Of a stretch of DNA of 64,000 bases, positions 1 to 9,798 are shown in pieces. How positions within the stretch are numbered: the first letter of the stretch is position 1; every line of letters begins with the position of its first letter. The stretch covers positions 38,038,654 through 38,102,653 of the forward strand of contig CP154957.1 in the NCBI GenBank assembly GCA_039621445.1, in the 5' to 3' direction. The translations under genes were made by a program, and so were the position numbers. This DNA comes from Euglena gracilis (lineage: Eukaryota; Euglenida; Euglenophyceae; Euglenales). Under the pieces are notes generated by a model. That model did not search any database and was not told where the DNA came from. It saw nothing but the letters and a program-made list of their open reading frames with translations.

Positions 1-2074
1 CCACCCACTCCCCCACCCACGAGCAAGAGGAACAAACCAACAATGGTCTTCAAGAAATCCAAGCATTGCAAATACACTTGAAGCACAGAATCAAACAGAA
101 GCAACGAGGCAACTTGAATGAAGACCTCCAGCATCTTCATCTGCACAGAGGTAAAAGGCAGAACTTTGAATTGATTGGACCATATTCACCCCACCAATGG
201 GTGAGGATTGAATTGGAGCTAGGGTGTTTTCTGTCCTGCGTCCTCGCAGCCACACTTGATGACTAGTTGGAGGTGGGCATTGGGTCAGTATTGTCATGGT
301 TTCCCTTTCCTTCCTCTTTTGAAAAAATGCCCCTTCCAACTTTTTTTTCTTCAAAAATAACATTGATAATCATTTGCTTCAAAAACAAACCCAAATAAAC
401 AAAAAAAAGAGTTGTTCCAATTGCACAAAAGCAGTGCACTGGTCGCATCCTTATTGGATTGACCCCACTTGACTAAAAACCACCAGATTGTTGCCCCAGG
501 TCGCTTTCAAAAGGGACAAAATGGATGCCTGGGAGGGCATATCTCTAAGGTTCAATGCAATGCAGCTCAGCACACTTTAACACTTCTCTTGCTTGATTTG
601 TAAGTGTCCATAGATGAGGAGACTTCTTTGATGCTGTCCATCCTGTGGATCCATTTCTGGCTGTGCAAACCACGTACTGTTTCCTCTCCTGAATAACACA
701 AGCAGCCATGAGTGTTGAAAAAAAAAAATCGATCGAATAGGCATTGCATGACACACATCATCACATTCCCAGCAGAATAACTTTTTTCATTCGCCTCAAA
801 AATGAAAGATGCAGCATCAAAAATAAAGAGTGGCACACCAAAGACTGCAATCAACTTCAATGAAGCTTGTTTCTGTTCCTCTGTCAGCTCGGCTGGAGGT
901 CCAATTGGCGCTTGGGGTTGATCTTCGATCCCAATGCCAACACCAATAGCAACTGGTTCGCGGTCCTTTTTCGGGCTTGGGGTCAACTACAAGCCCTTCC
1001 CTGTACGACCCACACAACAACAAGGCATAAGAAAAGGGCTGGCCGACTCCACTTCTGGCAAGCTTTCTTTGGACTTTGTTGGTGAATTCACAGTGACTGT
1101 GCGATTGGTTCTCTTTCTGGTGCTTGAAGGAACAGGAACCCTGGGAGACAAAAAAAAACAGATAACATCCTCCCACCCAACGTTGGGGGGGGAATGCAAC
1201 ATGCATATGTGCATACATACATGATATACAATATTTATGTATGTCTGTATGTGGACATATAGGTCTAAAAATCCCACATGTGCAAAAAATATATCTATCC
1301 ATCCATCTATCCATCCATCCATCCATCCATCCATCCATCTGCTTATGTGCCAACCTACATTATCTACCAACCTACCTATCTATCTTTCCATCCTGTCCAT
1401 CTACCTTTAATATTGCATGGCGCAAAACATTTTGTGGTGTGGAAAAATGAGAGAATGATTTCCAAGGCATAAACAAAAAAACAATGGCGTTCAAACATAT
1501 TGTCAAAGTGTCTGAAATAAGCCTTTTTTGCACCTCTAAAACAAAACAATTTTTTCATTATTGGAGGCTAGGTGCGCCGCTCGGGCCCCCACTGTGCCTA
1601 GCCTCCCTCCATTGTCCAGCAGCCCTTCAGACGGCAAAAAAAAATCTAACTTGTCGATGGGGGGGGGAGGTAGTCTGAGCTGGAAAAAGGTTGTTGGCTT
1701 GCGGGATGGCCTTGGATGAAATGACGCCCATCACGGCAAAACGCCAAACTCAACCTGGATGGGGGGGGGGACACATCCATCGGCTGAACGAGATTTCAAG
1801 ACTGTCGGGCCCGTTAAAGGCAATTTCCAAAGATTTTGGCGCTTTGCGCCGAAAAAGGTATACCCAGCGCCTCGGGACCCCCAAACTCAACCTGGAGGGG
1901 GGGTCCGGCCCGGACCCACCCACCCACCCCCCTCCCTCCGGGGGGGGGGGGGGGGTCTGCTGCTGACTTAAAAGATGGGGGGCAGGGCTGGAAAAAGGTT
2001 GGCTGTCATTGGAATCCTGGGCGTAAATGGCCTTGTCACAATACAAAGGCATACTCGTCGTCAGGCGCCCGCTC
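1..2074 (-). CDS. multi-exon gene, partial, membrane-like
   Basis: Family not recognised. Five minus-strand exons join in phase: 2074–2040 (ERAPDDEYAFV, two bases left over), 1140 to about 1054 (first base completes the codon, then VPVPSSTRKRTNRTV), 986–782 (AELTEEQKQASLKLIAVFGV), 688–576 (ETVRGLHSQKW) and 140–1, which runs off the window. Acceptors are good (TTTCCCTCAG, TTGTCTCCCAG, TTATTCAG, CTGTGCAG). The 986 acceptor ends in TTGTAG, which accounts for an apparent in-frame TAG. Its donor is either GTGGAG (66-nt intron) or GTGGGT (27 nt). The donor at 781 (GTTATT) is weak but keeps the phase. The last two exons hold hydrophobic stretches (LKLIAVFGVPLFIFDAASF; LEVFIQVASLLLFDSVLQVY), so membrane association is likely. 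The 899-nt intron 2039–1141 holds poly-G blocks and a tetranucleotide repeat. Confidence 0.6.
1293..1340 (+). repeat. ATCC tetranucleotide microsatellite
   Basis: Near-perfect ATCC/ATCT run inside an intron of the left-end gene. A looser CTAC/TATC-rich tail continues to about 1400. Confidence 0.9.
1563..1606. mobile_element. 44-bp minimal foldback with GGAGGCTAGG ends
   Basis: The segment starts GGAGGCTAGG and ends CCTAGCCTCC with almost nothing in between. The same ends bound the 417-bp element at 16871–17287, so this is probably an internally deleted copy. It lies in an intron. Confidence 0.6.
1620..2035. repeat. poly-G/poly-C blocks in an intron
   Basis: Runs of 8–15 G or C alternate with a repeated phrase (…GGAAAAAGGTTG…). 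The phrase with TCGATGGGGGGGG at 1650 recurs at 7405–7450. No gene was seen on the plus strand. Confidence 0.6.
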
Positions 2075-2469
2075 CTGAGGGAAACAGAAAACAATGTATC
2101 CCACCCCTCGATATTCACAAATGAAAACACATTTTATCTATGGCGGGGAGATAATTGTCAGATTTTTGCTTTTGGAGTGACACGTTTGTTGGCATTCATG
2201 AATTAAAAATTACACAAAAAAAATGGCCATCCAGCCACCCAAGAAGAAAGTGAGGAGCAAATAAACAAATGTTGTATCATGATGGACAAACACACACATA
2301 TTGTTATAAACCCCCTATGTTACAACATGAAACCAACCGATTGAACGATTTGCACAATGCTAATTTGCAACCATTCAACCATTCGCAAAATTCAGCAAAC
2401 CGACAACATCAAAAAAAAAAACAGAAATCATTTTGAAATGAAAAAAAATGGGTTGAGAAGATGCCTCAC

Positions 2470-2574
2470 GGGTCGCCTCTCGCTGTGCACGGAGCTCTTG
2501 GACATTTGGGGGGACAGTGTGGTTCAGCCTTGCCAGCAATGCTTTCGGTGGTGCACGACCTTTGACAAATCCAT
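2470..2574 (-). CDS. candidate exon upstream of the left-end gene
   Basis: On the minus strand a good acceptor (TTTGGTTCATACAG) opens a 105-nt reading frame beginning DGFVKGRAPPKALLARLNHT and ending at a GTGAGG donor in phase 1. The content looks coding (mixed charged and aliphatic residues, no repeats). It may belong to the gene ending at 2074, but the next exon starts in phase 0, so a small exon would be missing between them. Homology was not recognised. Confidence 0.35.
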
Positions 2575-2699
2575 CTGTATGAACCAAAGTGCAAATGAAC
2601 AAAAATACTTTAGACTCTCAATGATCCATTCATGACACTTTGAACAAAATGCCACGTTTTCAAAAAAAGCAAAAGCAACACACAATTCATTGGACACTG

Positions 2700-3095
2700 T
2701 CTAAGTATTTTTTGAAACCGTGTCTGGGGGGAGTGTTTTTCCAGCCCCAGACCCCCCTCCATGGACAAGTTTTATTTTGCCGCCCGAAGGGCGGCAGGAC
2801 TCCCTTCGGGCATTTCGTTGTTGTTTTTTTTGGCACCTGGTTCAACTCCGGGTCGGGGCCACCAGCCCAGGATCCCTGGGGGGGTTTCTGCCGGCCAAAT
2901 TTTCCAGCGCTGGCTGGATAAAGGAGACAAGCCCCTACAGTCGGCCAACCCCCCCCCCCCCCCCCCCCCGTACAGTTCCAACCCCCCCCCTCCTGGGACC
3001 CCCCCTCCCCCCCCACTTCCAACCCCCCCCTGAGACAGATGAAAAAAATTTAAAAACCCGTTTTTTTTTTTGAAACAAAAAAACATGTTTTTTTA
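2700..3095. repeat. poly-C tract region with hairpin
   Basis: Contains a CCGCCCGAAGGGCGG hairpin near 2780 with a CCCTTCGGG partner, and a very long C run from about 2950. Open frames here are proline/glycine artefacts. No gene is supported. Confidence 0.6.
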
Positions 3096-3100
3096 AGGGT

Positions 3101-3483
3101 GTTCCCACCCGTGTGTGTTTCATTTCGGCTTTTCGGCTTTTTTGCCATTTTTCTCACTTTTGGCTGGCAAAACGGCTTTTCGCCGTTTTGCCAATGGCAA
3201 AACGGCTTTTCGCCGTTTTGTCAATTGCAAAACGGCGTTTTTGCCGTTTTGCTGACGGCCACCATGCCCCCCCCACATATTGTACCCCCCCGGGGGGGCA
3301 GTTTCTGGGGGGGAGGGACATTATGGGGGGGGTACAATATGGGCGGGGCCAAGGTCATGGTCCATGGTGGGGGGGTACATTATGGGGGGGGTACAATATG
3401 GGGCGGGGGGCATGGTAAACGGCTTTTTCGCAGTTTTGCGGAAAAGCCGTGTTGAAACAAAACGGCTTCTGACGGGTGGGAAC
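3101..3483. mobile_element. nested foldback element, TIR GTTCCCACCCGT
   Basis: The ends are inverted copies: GTTCCCACCCGT at 3101 and ACGGGTGGGAAC ending at 3483. Inside, 3168–3258 has three tandem palindromes of the type GCAAAACGGCTTTTCGCCG. A second foldback at about 3265–3415 carries the word ATATTGTAC / GTACAATAT between poly-C and poly-G runs. The poly-C unit appears to have landed in the palindrome array, because AAACGGC sequence resumes on its right. No coding capacity. Confidence 0.6.
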
Positions 3484-3590
3484 AGGGGTGGTGCGGGTCG
3501 CGGGGGGGGGGGGGGGTCATAGGGGGGGGGGGTCACGGGGCGGGGGGGGGGGTCACGGGGGAAGTACCACCCCCCCCATAAATGACACCC
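3484..3590. repeat. poly-G block with GTCACGGGG units
   Basis: GGTCACGGGG-type units are separated by G runs and end in CATAAATGACACC. Similar GGTCACGGGG blocks sit inside the longer family at 25620, 28290 and 36040. Confidence 0.6.
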
Positions 3591-3770
3591 TGAAACCGTG
3601 TTTGGGCCGATTTCGAGACTTTAAAAATCTTAAATCTTCGCCCAAAACATGGTTTCAAACAAGAACAGTGTTTGGGCCAAGGTTTTAGGGGGCCCAGGGG
3701 CGACCGCGGCGCCTTCGGCGCCGCGGTCCCCGCCCCTGGGCTCCCCCTCTTGGCCCAAACACAGTTCTTG
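3591..3770. mobile_element. 180-bp hairpin MITE (GTTTGGGCC family)
   Basis: Runs from TGAAACCGTGTTTGGGCC to CCCAAACACAGTTCTTG. A GGCGCCTTCGGCGCC hairpin sits in the middle. A second full copy is inverted at 7560–7735, and a partial copy interrupts a gene fragment at 19849–19972. No protein is encoded. Confidence 0.75.
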
Positions 3771-3779
3771 ACACAGAAG

Positions 3780-4300
3780 TGACACCCCCCCAGGGGGTGT
3801 CACTTATGGGGGGGTGTCACTGGGGGGGTGTCACTTATGGGGGGGGGTGACGCATATGGCGGTCCAAGGTGCAAAGGCAAAGGTGAAGGTCAAGGCCTGT
3901 CTAGGAACCACTAGGTCCGCAAAGGAGACTCTCACTCTCGGTTCTCAACGGCACGCCAAACACATGCCGGAGCTTGAAACACTCAAGCATCCACTGTGAT
4001 ACCAAACAGGACACAGCGGGTTGGGACACTGAACGGCATTGGGCTTACCCTTAGCATGCGGTCTTAAAAAATTTTCTGGCGGCAGGGGGGGGGGTAGTGT
4101 CGTTTATGGGGGGGGTGTCATTTCTGACGGGGGGGGGGGTAGTGTCACTTATGGGGGGGTGTCATTTATGGGGGGGGTTCACCCCCCCCTAATAGTGCTG
4201 CGGGGCCAATAGAGCTGCGGGTCCAAATAGTGCGGCACCCCCCGCCGCCGGAGGCGGCCGTCCAATAGTGCGGCACCCCCCCAAAACATAGCAATGTGAA
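3780..4300. repeat. poly-G/C clusters with words ATAAGTGACAC and AATAGTGCGGC
   Basis: Four or more copies of GTGTCACTTATGGGGG-type units occur on both strands. At 4190–4290 the word becomes AATAGTGC(G/T)GC around a GCCGCCGGAGGCGGC hairpin. Ordinary unique sequence (about 3860–4075) is interleaved. No gene recognised. Confidence 0.65.
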
Positions 4301-4497
4301 ATGCGTAGAAGCTGGTGCAACCAACTGCAGGCAGCTTTTGTAACCCGCAGAGAGGGGAAAGGGGGCAAATTCCCACCCGAACAACTCACGGAAGTCGTCC
4401 GAAGTTGAAACACACGACCTCACTAGCCTCAGAGTAGGACATTGAGCAGGCAAACAGGGTGTCTGTGGTGACAGGCCGGGACTAAGAGGCACCCAGT

Positions 4498-4592
4498 CCA
4501 ATAGTGCGGCGGGTCCAAATAGTGCTGCACCCCCCGCCGCCGGAGGCGGCCGTCCAATAGTGCAGCAGTGCAATACTATTGGGGGGGGGGGG
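4498..4592. repeat. second AATAGTGCGGC cluster
   Basis: Same word and same GCCGCCGGAGGCGGC hairpin as at 4190–4290, separated from it by about 200 bp of unrelated sequence (4300–4498) with no recognised gene. Confidence 0.65.
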
Positions 4593-4954
4593 TTATGCCA
4601 CTTTGCAGGTAGTCGGGAGGCAACATCCATGACGTTGCATCGTGATGAAATTGGTCATTTTTTGAAAGGGAATTTTGTTAGGATTTTCTTGACCAACACC
4701 CCTGCCTAACCTCCTTTGCAGTAACTATTGGGGGGCCCAGCCGAATGCGTACAATACTTCTGCCCTTTTGCATGCTTAGCTCCAATCCTGCGCCGGGAGC
4801 GGTTCGTGGCCATTTGTGAGGGCTTCACAGGTGTGTCAAAAGACCCTGAAATGGAAAACCGGTGGAATATTCCCCCCCCCCCTTGTTTGGGCCTGCGTGG
4901 AAGGGGGAAATATTCCAATTGGTATAGCAGCACCCCCTAAGAAATTTTTTTGTT

Positions 4955-5300
4955 TGTTTTTCAAAAAAAACCTCATGGAGGATTTGGGTGAAATTTTTTT
5001 TGAAATGTTTTTTTTTAGAAAAAAGGTCTTTTTTATTTTTGCAGCTTCGTAGTCCGTAAAGGGTGCTGGCTTTCACACGTGCCATCAAAAGCATTCGGAT
5101 GAAGGGTCTGGATAAACTAAAAAAACGTCACTTTTTGATGACCAAAAAAATGACCTTAGAACCTTTTCCTCAAAAAATGGCCATTTCACAAGGAAAAAAG
5201 GTCAAATATTGCTTTTTCAAAAAAAATGTTTTTTTTGTGTGTTTTTTTCCTAAAAAAAAACAAATTTTTTTTCTTTTTTTAAAAAAAAAACGTCAACCCT
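4955..5300 (+). mobile_element. short copy of the GTTGACG…CGTCAAC family
   Basis: Holds the family's CATGGAGG, GCAGCTTCGT and 'ATGGCCATTTCACAAG' landmarks in order and ends AAAAACGTCAACC at about 5298. The middle portion of the longer copy (35782–36458) is missing. Confidence 0.6.
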
Positions 5301-5514
5301 GGCTCAATTCCGCATGGTGTGCCAAGGGGAGTGATTGAAGCTGCTTCCTGCCTTTGCTAAGTGTTTAAAGTGAAAACATTGGCTACCATTCTTTTTACAA
5401 GAGATAAATATTTCGCAAAATGCATCTGAATTTCGCAAAATCCATCATTGCCACCCTCAATTGGACGAAAAATGTCGCAACTGCCTCGGGGAGGCAGTAC
5501 AGTTGTGATTTTCT

Positions 5515-5625
5515 GGGGACCCCCCCCCTCCCCCTCCCCTGTACAGCTTCCAACCCCCCCCTCGGACCCCCCCCTCCCCCCCTTGTGCCTTGTCTCCAAA
5601 GGCTGCTGCCCCCCGGGGGATGGGG
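5515..5625. repeat. poly-C cluster
   Basis: Several C runs sit around GTACAGCTTCCAACCCCCCC. The same phrase (GTACAGTTCCAACCCC) follows the C run at 2970. No coding signal. The flanks 5300–5515 and 5630–5900 show no gene. Confidence 0.5.
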
Positions 5626-5904
5626 TCAAATCGAGCAAGGCTGAAAATCATCAATTCTCTCCAAAAAAAAAACAGCACAATTTGGCAAACTGAATTTTAC
5701 AGTGATCAACAAAAATAAGGTGGCAAACACGTGCGAAATTCAGAAGTTATGCAAAAAAAAGTTTGCTCAAATAAGCCCCCCCCCCCGGTCAAAAAAGTCT
5801 CATTTTGAAAAGAATTGAAAAACGTGCTGGGTGGAGGCTGAGGCCACATCCGTAATGCAAATCATTTGGGTTAGGATTTTCATTGGATTCACTTCACAAC
5901 AATG

Positions 5905-6045
5905 CAGCCCCGGCAGTGCAGTACAGCGCAGTGCCATGGAAGTGGCAGTGCAGTGTGTTGCGGTGGGGAACAAAGGAATAGCAGTGCAATGGCAGTGGCA
6001 GTGCAGTGCCAATGCAGTGCTTTGGCAGTGACAGTGCAGTGCAAA
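5905..6045 (+). repeat. GCAGTG minisatellite
   Basis: Degenerate (GCAGTG)n with interspersed CAGTGCAATG units. Confidence 0.85.
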
Positions 6046-6064
6046 GCCTCGAGGCCTTCTTGTT

Positions 6065-6165
6065 GATAGGGTCAGGGTTAAGGGCAGGGTTAGGGTCAGG
6101 GTCAGGGTTTGGTTTAGGGTTGCAGTTAAGGATGGGGTCAGGGTGGGGGGGTTAGGGTACCCCCC
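6065..6165 (+). repeat. degenerate telomere-like GGGTTA/GGGTCA array
   Basis: TAGGGTCAGGGTTAAGGGC-type units, including TTTAGGG and TTAGGG hexa/heptamers, form an interstitial telomere-like patch. Confidence 0.7.
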
Positions 6166-6412
6166 CCCCCCCGGCCGTAAACGGGGACGATTTTTTAGGC
6201 TGCAAACCACCCAGAAACTGATTTTTTGACAATTCTTTGAGACCGACCATCTTCAAAAATGCCATTTTTGACCAAATATGCCAAAAATCGCCAATCCCGG
6301 GCGGATTTTCACCAACAATTCCGGGACCTATGACCCCCCCCCCCCCCACCTGTAAACCCCCCCTTCGGCCGACCAACCAAACTGGATCCTATAAAACCTC
6401 GGGGGGGGGGGG
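6166..6412. mobile_element. poly-C bounded repeat, also at 27715–27960
   Basis: Shares the phrase GACCATCTTCAAAAATGCCA, the CCGACCAACCAAAC phrase and the CCTATAAAA word with 27715–27960. Both copies end in long C or G runs. No coding capacity. Confidence 0.55.
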
Positions 6413-6678
6413 CGTAGGCAGACGAAGTTAGCAATTTACAGAGAAGTTTATCCGTGGCCATCCTTGCCTTATCAGTGTCGGACAATTTTTGTGTGAAAGC
6501 CAAACCCAAAGCCACGCCGAAGAAGCAACTTTTTCCCAGTCCCCTGGCACCCAGTGGGTCCTTGAGCAAAAGGGAAAAAGATCCCCATCCCAGCACATTC
6601 AATGAAAAATGCAGGAAACATGGCTTCTCTTTCCAGAGGGTCTTCTGGTTCTATTTAATGACTTATTTAATGAGCACC

Positions 6679-6985
6679 GGCTTCGCGCCCGAACCGGTGT
6701 CTGGGGAATCACGGCCAATTTCGCCCCAAATATCCATGTTTGGGACAGTTTTGGGCCACTTTGACCTAAATTGGCCACCGGTGGATTCCACACTTCTGAA
6801 GCCATGTTACCAATCAATTGAAAGCTCTTCTCAAGGGCTTTTGACAGATGGCCACAGAATTCGGCCATAATGCACATAGCTCTTGTTTTCAGCAATTGTG
6901 TATTCCAAAAAAAGACATATTAATTTGTCAAATCCCACAATTCAGGCCGGCGTCCCAGACGCCGGTTTGGGCATAAAGCCTCCAG
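6679..6985 (+). repeat. fragment of the ~1-kb CCGGTTCGGGCGTGAAGCC family
   Basis: Contains the family's ordered landmarks: CACGGCCAATTTCGCCCC, CAATTGAAAGCTCTTCTC, GACAGATGGCC and CATAATGCACA. The terminal palindrome is replaced by GGCGTCCCAGACGCC. Full copies are at 29560–30983 and 41572–42650. Confidence 0.7.
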
Positions 6986-7074
6986 GGGCCCTCAAGCAAC
7001 GACCTGCATGTTGTACAGCCTTTCCCACATCCGAACCCGCCCCTAGAGCAATCACCCGGGCAGGACCATCCGGG

Positions 7075-7450
7075 GGAACTCGTATTAGTACGCCCCAGCG
7101 TTCCGGCGGCCCTGGTCAACGGGGCCAATTCCGCCACCCAGCTGCGGGCCGCCACCAGAAGCGCCTTGGCATCAGCATGGTCCTTGACAGTTTAAAGGTC
7201 AATCCGGTTTGCTTCCATGCATTTTGAGCCAAATTTAGAGAATTGACTTTGGCCTGGGGGGGGGTCTGCAAAACCTGAAAGAGAGGTTTCTCAAAATTTG
7301 CCCTGACCAGACCAAATCCGACCCATTTTTGGCCATCTTTTGTACCTTCGAAAGCCAAAAACCGTTGCCGTCCGTTGCTGCCCGACAGGCTGGAAAATAA
7401 CTCAAACTTGCCGATGGGGGGGAGGGATGGTGACTGGAAAAAAGCGGTTG
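7075..7450 (-). CDS. two candidate exons, unknown protein
   Basis: The minus strand reads coding-like over about 7447–7282 (RQRFLAFEGTKDGQKWVGFG) and again from 7182 after an acceptor (AAACTGTCAAG), beginning DHADAKALLVAARSWVAELA. The two frames are separated by an in-frame TAA, so an intron or decay lies between them. Part of the first exon borders a phrase repeated at 1625–1700, so this could be a captured or repeated gene piece. Family not recognised. Confidence 0.3.
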
Positions 7451-7559
7451 GCTGTCTGGACCTCCCACTCCCAGCCCGCACCCTTGTCCAGGGTGCGACT
7501 AGGCCCCTCCATACCATTGGCCAGGGAAAAGGGGTCCCAAATGCCAAAATGAACTGTGA

Positions 7560-7735
7560 CAAGAACTGTGTTTGGGCCAAGTGCCAGGGGGAGCCTTGGG
7601 GCGGGGACCGCGGCGCCATGGTCGCCCCCAGGCCCCCCAAAAACCTTGGCCCAAAACACTGCTCTTGGTTTGGTTCTTGTGTTTGGGCGAAGATTTAAGA
7701 CTTTTAAAGTCTCGAACGGCCCAAACACGGTTTCA
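7560..7735. mobile_element. hairpin MITE (GTTTGGGCC family), inverted copy
   Basis: Reverse orientation relative to 3591–3770: starts CAAGAACTGTGTTTGGGCC and ends GGCCCAAACACGGTTTCA. The central GGCGCC hairpin is partly decayed (GGCGCCATGG). Confidence 0.75.
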
Positions 7736-7929
7736 AGGGGAAGAAATATAAAGCCTGCCGACGGCTTGCTCCCAAAAGGGAATGGCAAGCCTGTGGGCCT
7801 GCTGGGGGGGGGGGCATCTGGGGTGGTCGGGCCCCCCACCTACCTCAATACCGAAGGGCTTCTGAGGGGGGGGGGGGGCATTTTGCTGTGAGGGGCAGGA
7901 GGTGGGGTATATCGAATCTTCCAGACCTC

Positions 7930-8394
7930 CCACTTGGCAAAGCACACCATTCTTGAAGAGGTCGAAACTCACTGCTTTTGGTGCCGCAGTCTCTTGATCA
8001 AGGCACGCCATGGGTGCCGAGGCCTCGTTCTGAGGCGGAATAGTTGCAGCTGGAACTTTTGCCCCACTTTCGTCCTCCGGAATTCCAGTGCCTCGCACCG
8101 GGAAGTTGCAAAAGTCAATTAGCTTCAAGAGGAAGAGGATGCGAAAAATGCAGCTGAAGGAACAAACCTTTCGAATGTTCTCTTCTTCACCATCAGAATC
8201 CAGGGTTGGCCTGTGGTAATTGTTTCCTCCCTCCCCAAATAAGGGTTCCCGGAAGACCAGGGTTCCTGAGGAGGAAGAAGTCAAAATTTGAAGGCGGCCC
8301 GAAAAGGCGCGCGTTAGAAAATGAGTTTATACAAAGACAAAAAGACAAGGTGTGGAAATTCATTTTTCTTCTTACTGCACGGTGAGTAGCACAT
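7930..8394 (-). CDS. three-exon gene, unknown function
   Basis: Exon 1 (8394–8376) begins ATGTGC and ends at a strong donor (GTAAGA). Exon 2 (8265–8168) follows acceptor CTTCCTCCTCAG and carries TLVFREPLFGEGGNNYHRP and an acidic DSDGEEEN. The 45-nt intron 8167–8123 (GTTTGT…CTTGAAG) is phase 0. Exon 3 (8122 to about 7930) reads LIDFCNFPVRGTGIPEDESG and onward to VSFDLFKNGVLCQVG, where a further 41–48-nt intron (…CCCCTCACAG) may follow. All junctions keep frame. The 5' phase-1 junction makes an arginine codon. No domain is recognised. The product would be a small, acidic, probably soluble protein. Poly-G blocks (7805–7880) interrupt the 3' side, so the end is unknown. Confidence 0.55.
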
Positions 8395-8439
8395 TTTAAC
8401 CCAGACCGTGCCCCGGGCCCAGGTGAATGTCTCTTTTGG

Positions 8440-8716
8440 CCCTCACCTCTCTTCATTTTTTGTCAGTTATTATGATCGCGAGAAAGTTTGCGACAGAGCT
8501 TTCTGAGTGTCTTGCATTTCTCGCCCGTGTCTGAGTGTCTATTTTTTTCGCTCTCGCATAAACATGACCGGAAATCCCCGATAGGGTTTCAAATTTCACG
8601 CCAAAATCAGCGATCAAGAGATCGCTCAAGTCAAGATCAATCAACCAAACAAGATCAATTGAGTTCAAGATCAGTCAAGACGTCAAGGAAGAAGTCAAGG
8701 AAGCAGGTCAAGACAT
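8440..8716. repeat. degenerate TCAAGA-rich tract
   Basis: TCAAGATCA and AGTCAAG words recur from 8610 to 8715. The rest of the interval has no supported gene. Confidence 0.4.
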
Positions 8717-9079
8717 CAAAAAGTTGAGGGATGTAGCGAGGCGGAGACGAAGTTGGTTGCATCCCGAGAGGCACCGGAGTGAATCAAGTGCGGCATTAAG
8801 CCCTGATGTAGGTGCAATTTTCTTGGAGTCCATACGAGGGCGGGATCTGGTGAACCTGCGCGCCTCCGCAAGCAGCCACAGCACCAAAGCCCAAAGCACC
8901 ACCGCGTAGAGCGTCTCCAAGGGGAGGGAAGGGTACAGCCAGGGGCCGTGCCATGGGTGCCCATGGCAATTGGATGCTATAATGAATGAAGACAAGGAGA
9001 AGAGATGGCATCCGATGAGGAGGAAGAAGACGAGGGACCACCAACAGCCCTCACATGCCCCTTCCCGTCGTGCCCACAA
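8708..9079 (-). CDS. candidate membrane-protein ORF
   Basis: A 123-codon minus-strand frame with two hydrophobic stretches (LVFFLLIGCHLF; LYAVVLWALVLWLLAEARRF) followed by basic residues, as in a small membrane protein. No splice context, homology or upstream signal was recognised, so this rests on ORF length and composition only. Confidence 0.3.
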   Translation of the reverse strand: MWARREGACEGCWWSLVFFLLIGCHLFSLSSFIIASNCHGHPWHGPWLYPSLPLETLYAVVLWALVLWLLAEARRFTRSRPRMDSKKIAPTSGLNAALDSLRCLSGCNQLRLRLATSLNFLMS

Positions 9080-9172
9080 TCAGTGTGGGCCTCGTCTTTT
9101 ATCAGTCGTTTAAAACATCGTTTTAAATCGAGCATATTTTGAAAAAAATGGCAAATTTTTGAAAGTGGTCTA

Positions 9173-9526
9173 GATGGGGGTGTCTCCCCCGCGTCCCCCC
9201 CGCGTCCCCCCCCGCGTCCCCCCCGCGTCCCACTTTGGAACCAAAATTTTGTTCTCGAGACAGCCAAATTTAGAAGGCTGATTCCTAATTTCAGGCAAAT
9301 TTTGAGGTTGGTGATTCCTAATTTGGTGTGGGTGATTCCTAACTTGTGGTGGGTGATTCCTAATTTGGGGTGGGTTTGTCCTAATTTGTTGTGGTAGAAT
9401 CCCAATTTGGCTAAAAATTTCTCACAGCAAATTCCTAATTTCACCGTCCCAAAATGGCGTCTCCCCCGCGTCCCCCCCCCCCGCGTCCCCCCCCGCGTCC
9501 CCCCCGCGTCCCAGACACCCCCGATG
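9173..9526. mobile_element. 354-bp TIR element with CCGCGTCCCCC arrays
   Basis: Ends ATGGGGGTGTCT and AGACACCCCCGAT are inverted. Each end has tandem CGCGTCCCCCC units (9178–9233; 9460–9515). The middle (9290–9440) has six or more degenerate GTGATTCCTAATTT units, the reverse of the AAATTAGGAAT repeat found elsewhere. Confidence 0.65.
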
Positions 9527-9798
9527 CACCAGAAAAGACCAGAAGAACAATTCTTCAAAAGTCACCTTCAGGGGGCATACCTGCTTCGACGTTCAATAAA
9601 TACTGCATCAATATATTCCTTATCCTTCAAATAGTTTGATTCTGAGTTCCAGACAAAGAAAAACAACGAATTTCAAGGGGGAGAACACACCAGTTTTGCT
9701 CCCAATTAGGAAGTCCTTCCGTCCGCGATCGCCGCGAATGTTTAAAACTGTCCTGTTTTTTTTCCCGAAGAAAAAGACGGAAAAAGACGTTTAAGACG

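Noticed and set aside
2687-3123. Glycine- and proline-rich frames on both strands.
   Set aside because: Translation of poly-C/poly-G runs.
6065-6165. Telomere-like GGGTTA patch considered as a chromosome end.
   Set aside because: Only about 100 bp, degenerate and internal, with complex sequence on both sides.
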